From assembly GCA_021647405.1 (NCBI GenBank), contig JAKIUU010000007.1, positions 19,447-83,446 of the forward strand: a DNA stretch of 64,000 nucleotides, read 5' to 3'. The notes under the pieces are model-generated. The model did not search any database and was not told where the DNA came from. It saw only the letters and a program-made list of their open reading frames with translations. This document shows positions 26,201-35,200 of this stretch, one piece after another. Position 1 is the first letter of the stretch, and each line of letters opens with the position of its first letter. Source of the DNA: Flavobacteriaceae bacterium. GTDB taxonomy: Bacteria > Bacteroidota > Bacteroidia > Flavobacteriales > Flavobacteriaceae. Position numbers and translations under genes: made by a program.

Positions 26201-29200
26201 TGTACCACCACTATTTATATCGTAAGCATTATCTAAACCATCACCGTCAGCATCGTTTCCACTGGGTGGAATATAGCCTACTGTAACCTGTGCTTCAATA
26301 TTGTCGGGAATCCCGTCGCCATCACTATCAAGGTCAAAGCTGTTTTTTATACCATCACCATCGGTATCAACATTAGTTGGGACATCTTCAATGGTGTCTA
26401 AAATACCATCGTTATCATCATCGATGTCAGTTACGTCTGGAACACCATCTCCATCATTATCAGGAGGTGAATTGGTAGCATCTCTAAAGTCAACATCACC
26501 ACCAAAGTTAAGGTCGCCGTCGGAATCGGGCAGGGAGGTTGGGTCATTAATGGTTCCGTTAACATCTGTATAGTTATCTATTGTGTCAATATTATTGTCC
26601 AAACCATTAGAACCTACAAGTCCTGAGAGTGTTAATGCTGCTTCAGTTGTATCATTAGCACCTTGGTTATCTGAGTCTGTATCTATATAGTCTGCTGTAT
26701 CTACACCATCGGTATTTACAGGGGTTAAGCCTCCTGCATATACATCATTAACACCATCGTTATTGGTATCTGTAAAAGTACCTGGAGGGGTATAAGAGTT
26801 GGTAGCTTGCGCTTCAATATTGTCTGGTATCCCATCGCCATCACTATCAAGGTCAAAACTGTTTTTTATACCGTCGCCATCTGTATCTGCTGTGCCTTCA
26901 ACGGTATCTAGAATACCATCGTTATCGTCATCTAAGTCGGTAGAGTTTGGAATGCCATCGTTGTCATTATCTAAAGAATCGCTGGCATCACGAAAATCTA
27001 CATCACCACCCGTTAATAAATCGCCATCTGTATCTGGCAGTGTGGAAGGGTTGTTGATTGTTCCGTTTGGATCTGTATAATTGTCGGCCGTGTCGATATT
27101 GTTATCGAGACCATTATTTCCTACTGTCCCTAAAAGTGTTAATCCAGCTTCAAGAGTATCATTAGTTCCTTGGTTATCAGAATCGGTATCTAAATAATCT
27201 GGTGTGTCTGCACCATCGGTATTTATGGGTGTAATAGCTGTACCACCACTACTAGTGTCGTAAGCATTATCTAAGCCATCACTGTCTGAATCGTTTCCAC
27301 TGGGTGCAATATAACCACTTGTTGTTTGTGCTTCGATATTATCTGGAATACCATCGCCATCAGAATCTAAGTCGAAAGAATTTTTAATACCATCGCCATC
27401 TGTATCTACATTTGTTGGAAGGTCTTCAATGGTATCTACAATACCATCATTATCATCGTCAAGGTCAACTGTATCTGCTACACCATCACCATCATTATCT
27501 GGTGTTGAGTTGGTTGCATCCCTAAAGTCAACATCACCTCCAGAACCTAAATCACCATCAGAATCGGGGAGGGTGGTTGGGTCATTAATGGTTCCATTTA
27601 CATCGGCATAGGTATCTGCTGTGTCAATACTATTGTCTAAGCCATTGATGCCGATTGTTCCTGAGAGTGTTAATCCGGCTTCTGTTGTATCATTAGCGCC
27701 TTGATTGTCTGAATTTGTATCTAGATAATCTTTTGTATCAACACCATCAGTATTAACAGGTGTTAATCCACCTGCATACACATCGTTTACACCATCATTA
27801 TTGGTATCTGTAAAAGTACCTGGAGCGGTATAAGAATTGGTAGCTTGTGCTTCGATGTTATCAGGAATCCCATCGCCATCAGAATCTAAGTCGAATGAAT
27901 TTTTAATGCCATCGCCATCGGTATCTGCTGTGCCTTCAACAATATCTAAAATACCATCATTGTCATCATCAAGGTCGGTGGCATCTGCCACACCATCGCT
28001 ATCATTATCGGCAATAATTACAACCTGATAATCTTCAACTTCACCATCTTTTGCCACACCGCTATAGGTAATACAATCGCCAGCTGTAGAGCATACTCTA
28101 AATCTTATGTAAGAGGTTGCTGAACTTGCTGTGCTAGGCACAGCAATATTAATTGGGACTGTTGCAGAACCGTTTACAATCTGTTCTGTTACAATTTGTT
28201 CGCCAGTATCGGCAAAAGAGCCATTGCCATTCCAGTCTATCCATGCATTGATATAACTATTAACACCAGTAGCGTTGGTTACTGTAACATTAAATGTGGT
28301 TGTTGTGCCTTTTACCAAAGGATTTGTAAAGCTTACACCTTCTTCATCATCTACACCTGCTAAATCATCATCATTACCATTTGAGTTGTCGTCTAAGCCA
28401 TCAAACCATTCGCCTGTATCAACATCGGGTAGAACACTACCAAGATATAACACAGAGCTCGTTTCTATTTTATGACGTGGTTCGCCATAAGCTATTCCTG
28501 AAGCATCACCGGCATCACAGGAAGTTCCGAATTGATCAAATGAAGTATTATCTGGTCCAAAATTACCTTCTACAGAGAATACCCAACGGTTAACGCTATT
28601 TAATACGTTTAAGAATTGAACTTGGGTGGGGGCATTTCCACCTGGATCTGTATTAACACCATTGTTATTAGAGAAATAGGTAGTCCATTGTGTTTCAATA
28701 AGTGGTACAGTAATTAAATTCCATCCAACTGGATTTACAATTTGATTTAAGAAATTGAATTCATATTCTTCGCCATTGGTTCCTTTTACACCTGCATAAG
28801 CCCATAAAACACCTGAGGTGTTTTTATACCAAAAAGTAAGCGATGTGCCATAAAGGCCTGAAAAATTAGTACTTAATCCGTTTGCAGCCAAATCGGGTGT
28901 CCATAATTCAGTCCAGAAATTATCTAAATCAATCTGATTAATATCACCAGGTTGTTTGCCATCTATACCAGACCAAGTAGCTGGTTGGGGTTGTAATACG
29001 ATGGTTTTGTTTGTAGCTAAATTACTAGGACTTCCGTCAATAGTAGCTGCCCGCCAATTTTCATTACTTACATTGAAAGCTGAAATAACGCAGTTGTCAA
29101 AGAGTGTTATTATGTAAGCTTCACGCCAGTCTCTATCGTTACCGGGATTGTCATTATCGGGGAAACTTGTTGGGGTTTGACCATTTGTTGGGTTGAGTAA

Positions 29201-32200
29201 ACCATCATTGGTATCGTAAGCATCATCTAAACCATCACCATCGTTGTCATTATTTACAGGTACGGTATCGGCCACACCATTGTTATCAATATCCCACCCT
29301 TCAAGGGCGTCTAAATCTGCATCATTATCTGAATTTGTATCAATATAATCTGGGGTGTCTGTAGCATCGGTATTTACAGGTGTTAAACCACCAGTGTAAG
29401 CTGTATCAAGACCTTGCGAATCAACCACGCCACTTGGCGCTAGATAACCTGCAGTTGTTTGGGCTTCAATATTATCTACAATACCATCGTTGTCACTATC
29501 TATATCAAAGCTATCTCCAATACCATCGTTATCGGTATCACAAGTGCCGTTTACCAATTTTGTTATGTCTGCTTGTGTTAAGGCAATAGGGTAGTGAATT
29601 AAGTCGTCCATTAAACCACCGTAATAATTGCCTTTTCCTGTAAAACCAAATGAGTCTTTGTCACTACGGCCAAATGATTGTTTGCCATGTGCTCCTAAAG
29701 TACCAAATCCTGTATTAACAGATGTGCTGGTTGCGCCATCTAAATACATGGTAACAACACCATTGGCATAAACAAATGCAATATGATGCCAAGCGCCATC
29801 ATTTGGAAATGTGAAGTTAGAGGTACTTGTTTGGGTTCCTGCACCTCCTTCTCTAGAGGCATTTTCGAGAATATTGCCGTTAAGTCTTACCGCGATTCCA
29901 ATATTTGTATCTCCTTCTTCTACCAGTGTTTGGATACCTGTTAAGCTGATGGGTTTTACCCAAAAGGCATAGGTAAAATTGGTAATGGCTTGTTTTAAAA
30001 AGTTACCATTGCTGTACTCTAAGAAATCGGCAGCGCCATCAAATGAAGCAGAAGCTACGCCTCTGATACTTGTTGCTGAAAAAGTAACAGTACCTTTTTT
30101 TAAATTATGGCCATTACCGGATGTATCGTTGGTGTTGTTTTCTTGAGGCCAATAGGCGTCATATCCTGCTACGGGGCCACAACTATTTTCTACAGTATCT
30201 AGAATACCATCGTTATCATCGTCAATATCTACGGCATCTAAAACACCATCACCATCGTGATCTGTATTGTTAATTTTGTCACGGAAATCAACATCACCTC
30301 CTGTATTAACATCGCCATCAACATCTGGGAGCGTTGCGGGGTTGTTTATAGTACCGTTAACATCTGTATAATTATCAGCTGTGTCAATGTTGTTATCTAA
30401 GCCATTGTTACCAACTGTTCCTGAAAGGCTTAGTCCAGCCTCTGCAGTGTCTGAACTGCCTTGGTTGTCCGAATCTGAATCTAAGTAATCTTTTGTACCG
30501 TCAAGATCGGTATCAACAGGTGTTAAACCACCCACGTACACATCGTTTAAACCATCGTTATTAGCATCTGTAAAAGTGCCTGGAGGTGTATAATTAAGTG
30601 TTGTTTGTGCTTCAACATTGTCTGGAATAGCATCGCCATCACTGTCAAGGTCAAAGGAATTTTTAATGCCATCGCCATCGGTGTCAAGACTACCTTCAAT
30701 AATATCTAAAATACCATCGTTGTCATCATCTAAATCGGTATTATCTGCAATGCCATCACCATCATTGTCAGGAGGTGAAAAGGTAGCATCACGGAAATCA
30801 ACATCACCACCTGTTAGTAAATCACCATCGGAGTCAGGTAAAAATAAGGGAGAGTTTATACTGCCATTAGGATCTGTATAATTATCTGCTGTATCGATAT
30901 TATTATCTAGACCATTATTGCCAACATTTCCTGAGAGGTTTAAATTGGCCTCTACGGTATCATTGCCCCCTTGGTTATCTGAATCTGTATCAAGATAATC
31001 TGGATTATCTGTACCATCGGTATTGACAAGGTTTGCAAAAGTTATTACAAATCCGCCACTATCTGCATCGTAAGCGTTGTCTAGTCCGTCATTGTCTGCA
31101 TCATTGCCACTGGGGGGTATATAGCTTAGCGTTGCTTGTGCTTCTATGTTGTCAGGAATGCCATCGCCATCGGAATCTAAATCAAACGAATTTTTAATGC
31201 CATCGCCATCGGTGTCAAGGCCTCCTTCAAAAATATCTAAAATACCATCGTTATCATCGTCAATATCAACATTGTCAATAACACCATCACCGTCATTATC
31301 TGGAGGTGAAAAGGTAGCATCTCTAAAATCGACATCGCCACCTGCACTTAAATCGCCATCAGAATCTGGTAAGAAAGAAGGGAAGTTCAAGCTGCCATTT
31401 GGATCTGTATAGTTATCGATTGTGTCAATATTATTGTCTAAACCATTTGAGCCGACTAATCCACTGAGATTTAAATTGGCTTCTACAGTATCTGTTCCGC
31501 CTTCATTATCAGAATTGGTATCTAAATAATCTGGTGTATCTATTCCGTCAGTATTTATAGGTGATAAACCGCCTGCATACACATCATTTACCCCATCGTT
31601 ATTAGCATCTGTAAAAGAACCTGGCGCTAAGTATCCAAGTGTTGTTTGTGCTTCAATATTATCAGGAATACCATCGTTATCAGAATCGAGGTCATAAGAA
31701 TTTTGTATGCCATCGCCATCGGTATCTGAAATTCCTTCTACAGTATCCAAAATACCGTCGTTATCATCATCTAAATCGGCAGTGTTTAAAATACCATCAT
31801 TATCGTTATCAACAGAGTTAGTAATATCTCTAAAATCGACATCCCCTCCTGTTAATAAATCACCATCGGTATCTGGTAAGGCTGTAGGTGTATTGATGGT
31901 TCCGTTAGGATCGGCATAAGTATCGGCCGTATCAATATTATTATCTAAACCGTTGTTACCTACAGTTCCTAAAAGGGTTAGTGCGGCTTCGGTAGTGTCG
32001 TTACTTCCTTGATTGTCTGAGTCGGTGTCTAGATAGTCGGGATTATCAGTACCATCGGTATTTACAGGATTAAGTGTGGTACCACCGCTATTTGTATCGT
32101 AAGCATTATCTAACCCGTCACCATCGGCGTCATTACCACTGGGTGCTATATAAGCATTTGTTGTTTGTGCTTCGATATTATCGGGTATACCATCGCCATC

Positions 32201-35200
32201 ACTATCTAAATCGAATTTGTTAATAATACCGTCACCATCGGTATCAACGTTAGTGGGTACATCTTCTACAGTATCTAAAATACCATCGTTATCATCATCT
32301 AAATCGGTTACATCCGGGACACCGTCGCCATCGTTATCTGGAGGTGAATTGGTGGTATCTCTAAAGTCAACATCTCCTCCAAAATTGAGGTCACCGTCAG
32401 AATCGGGTAGGGCTGTAGGTGTATTTATGGTACCGTTTACATCGGTATAGTCATCTACAGAATCGATGTTGTTGTCTAAACCGTTTGACCCCACTATGCC
32501 ACTAAGAACTAAGTTTGCTTCGACGGTATCTGTTCCTCCTTGGTTGTCTGAATTGGTATCGAGATAATCGGGATTATCTGTTCCATCTGTGTTGACAGGC
32601 GTTAAGCCACCGGCATATACATCGTTAACACCATCGTTATTGGTATCGGTAAAGGTACCCGGTGCCGTATAAGTGGCTGTAGCTTGTGCTTCTATATTAT
32701 CGGGTATACCATCGCCATCACTGTCTAAATCTATATTGTTTGCAAAACCATCACCATCGGAATCACCTGTTCCTTCAACACTGTCTAGTATGCCATCATT
32801 ATCATCGTCTAAATCGATAGCATCAACTATACCATCATTATCGTTGTCGGTTGTGTTGCTAACATCTCTAAAATCAACATCACCGCCAGTTAATACATCG
32901 CCATCTGCATCGGGTAGAAGTTTGGGGTCGTTTATGGTTCCATTAGGATCTGCATAAGTGTCGGCTGTGTCGATATTGTTATCTAAACCATTGATACCAA
33001 CTGTGCCTGATAAGGTTAAGCCAGCTTCGGTAGTATCGTTGGTTCCCTGGTTGTCTGAGTCGGTGTCTAGATAATCTGGATTATCAGTGCCATCAGTGTT
33101 TATAGGTGTGATAGCCACGCCGCCACTACTTGTATCGTAGGCATTATCAAGGCCATCATTATCGGCATCATTAAAACTGGGTGCAATATAGCCGGTTGTT
33201 GTTTGGGCTTCAATATTATCTGGAATGCCATCGCCATCTGAATCTAAATCGAATGAATTGATAATGCCATCACCATCGGTATCTCCTGTGCCTTCAATGG
33301 TGTCAACAATACCATCATTGTCATCATCTAAATCAACAGTGTCATTAACACCGTCATTGTCATTATCGGCATCACGATAATCGACATCGCCACCAGAACT
33401 TACATCAGCATCTCTATCAGGGAGTGTGGCGGGGTTATTAATGTTTCCATTAACATCAGCATAAGTATCAGCTGATTCAATATTATTATCTAAGCCATTT
33501 ATTCCGATTGTGCCTGATAAAGTTAAATTGGTTTCAGCAGTATCTAACACCCCATCATTATCTGTATCGGTATCTAAATAATCGGGGGTGTCTATTCCGT
33601 CAGTATTAACTGGTGTTAATCCCCCGGCATACACATCGTTTACGCCATCGTTGTTTAAATCGGTAAAAGTACCTGGGGCAATATAGGTTGTTGTTGCTTG
33701 TGCTTCGACGTTATCAGGAATGCCATCGCCATCGCTGTCTAAATCGTAAGAATTTTGAATACCGTCACCGTCTGTATCTCCTGTTCCTTCTACGGTGTCT
33801 AAAATACCATCATTATCATCATCAAGGTCAGTTAAATCGTTTATACCATCATTATCGTGATCGTTATCACGGTAATCTACATCGCCACCTACTGTATTTA
33901 AATCACCATCTGTATCAGGAAGGGTAGTGGGGTTGTTTAAACTGCCATTGACATCCAACCAATTATCATTAGTTTCTAGATTGTTATCTAAACCATTTAT
34001 ACCAACAGTACCCGATAAAGTTAAATTAGCTTCAACAGTATCTATAAAGGTATCGTTATCAGAATCGGTATCTAAGTAATCGGAAGTGCCATCATTATCT
34101 GTATCAGGTGGCGTAAACCCGCCAGCATATATATCATTTACCCCATCGTTATTGGCATCTGTAAAAGTGCCTGGAGCTAAGTATGTTTTTGTAGCTTGTA
34201 TCTCTATATTATCTGGAATACCATCGCCATCTGAATCTAAATCAAAACTATTTTTAATACCATCGCCATCAGTATCTCCTGTACCTTCAACCGTATCTAA
34301 CACCCCATCATTATCATCATCTAAATCTACATTGTCGTTAATACCGTCGTTATCATTATCGGCATCGCGATAATCTACATCGCCAAAAGCATCTGTATTT
34401 GGCAGACTTGATGGATTGTTAATGGTACCATTTGTATCAGAGTAATTATCTATTGTGTCAATATTATTATCTAATCCGTTTAAGCCAACAATTCCAGAAA
34501 GCGTTAAGCCCGCTTCAACGGTATCGTTAGTGCCTTCGTTGTCAGCATCGGTATCTAAATAATCTGGATTGTCTGTGCCATCTGTATTTACAGGTGTTAA
34601 ACCACCTACATAGACATCGTTTACACCATCGCCATTAAGGTCGGTAAAAGTTCCTGGCGTGATAAAACCAAGTGTTGTTTGTGCTTCTAAATTATCAGGA
34701 ATACCATCGCCGTCACTGTCTAAATCTATATTGTTAGGGAAACCGTCGCCATCTGGATCTGCTGTACCTTCTACGGTATCTAAAATACCGTCGTTATCGT
34801 CATCTAAATCTGTTGCGTTAGCAATGCCGTCATTGTCAACGTCATCATCGCGATAATCAACATCGCCACCACTAGCTACGTCGCCATCTTTGTCTGGTAG
34901 GGTGGTAGGGTCGTTAAGATTTCCATTAACATCGAGCCAATTATCAGTTGTTTCTTGACTGGATTTTAGGCCATTAAGGCCTACCGTTCCGGTAAGTGTT
35001 AAACCGGCTTCTGTGGTGTCATTAGCCCCATCGTTATCTGAGTTGGGGTCTAAATAATCTTTTGAACCATCACCATCGGTATCTACGGGTGTGAGGCCTG
35101 TACCGTAAGCGGTATCTATACCTGTGGTGCTATAGGTATTATTTGGCGCTATGTAAGTTGCTGTTGCTTGGGCTTCTATGTTGTCGGGAATGCCATCGCC

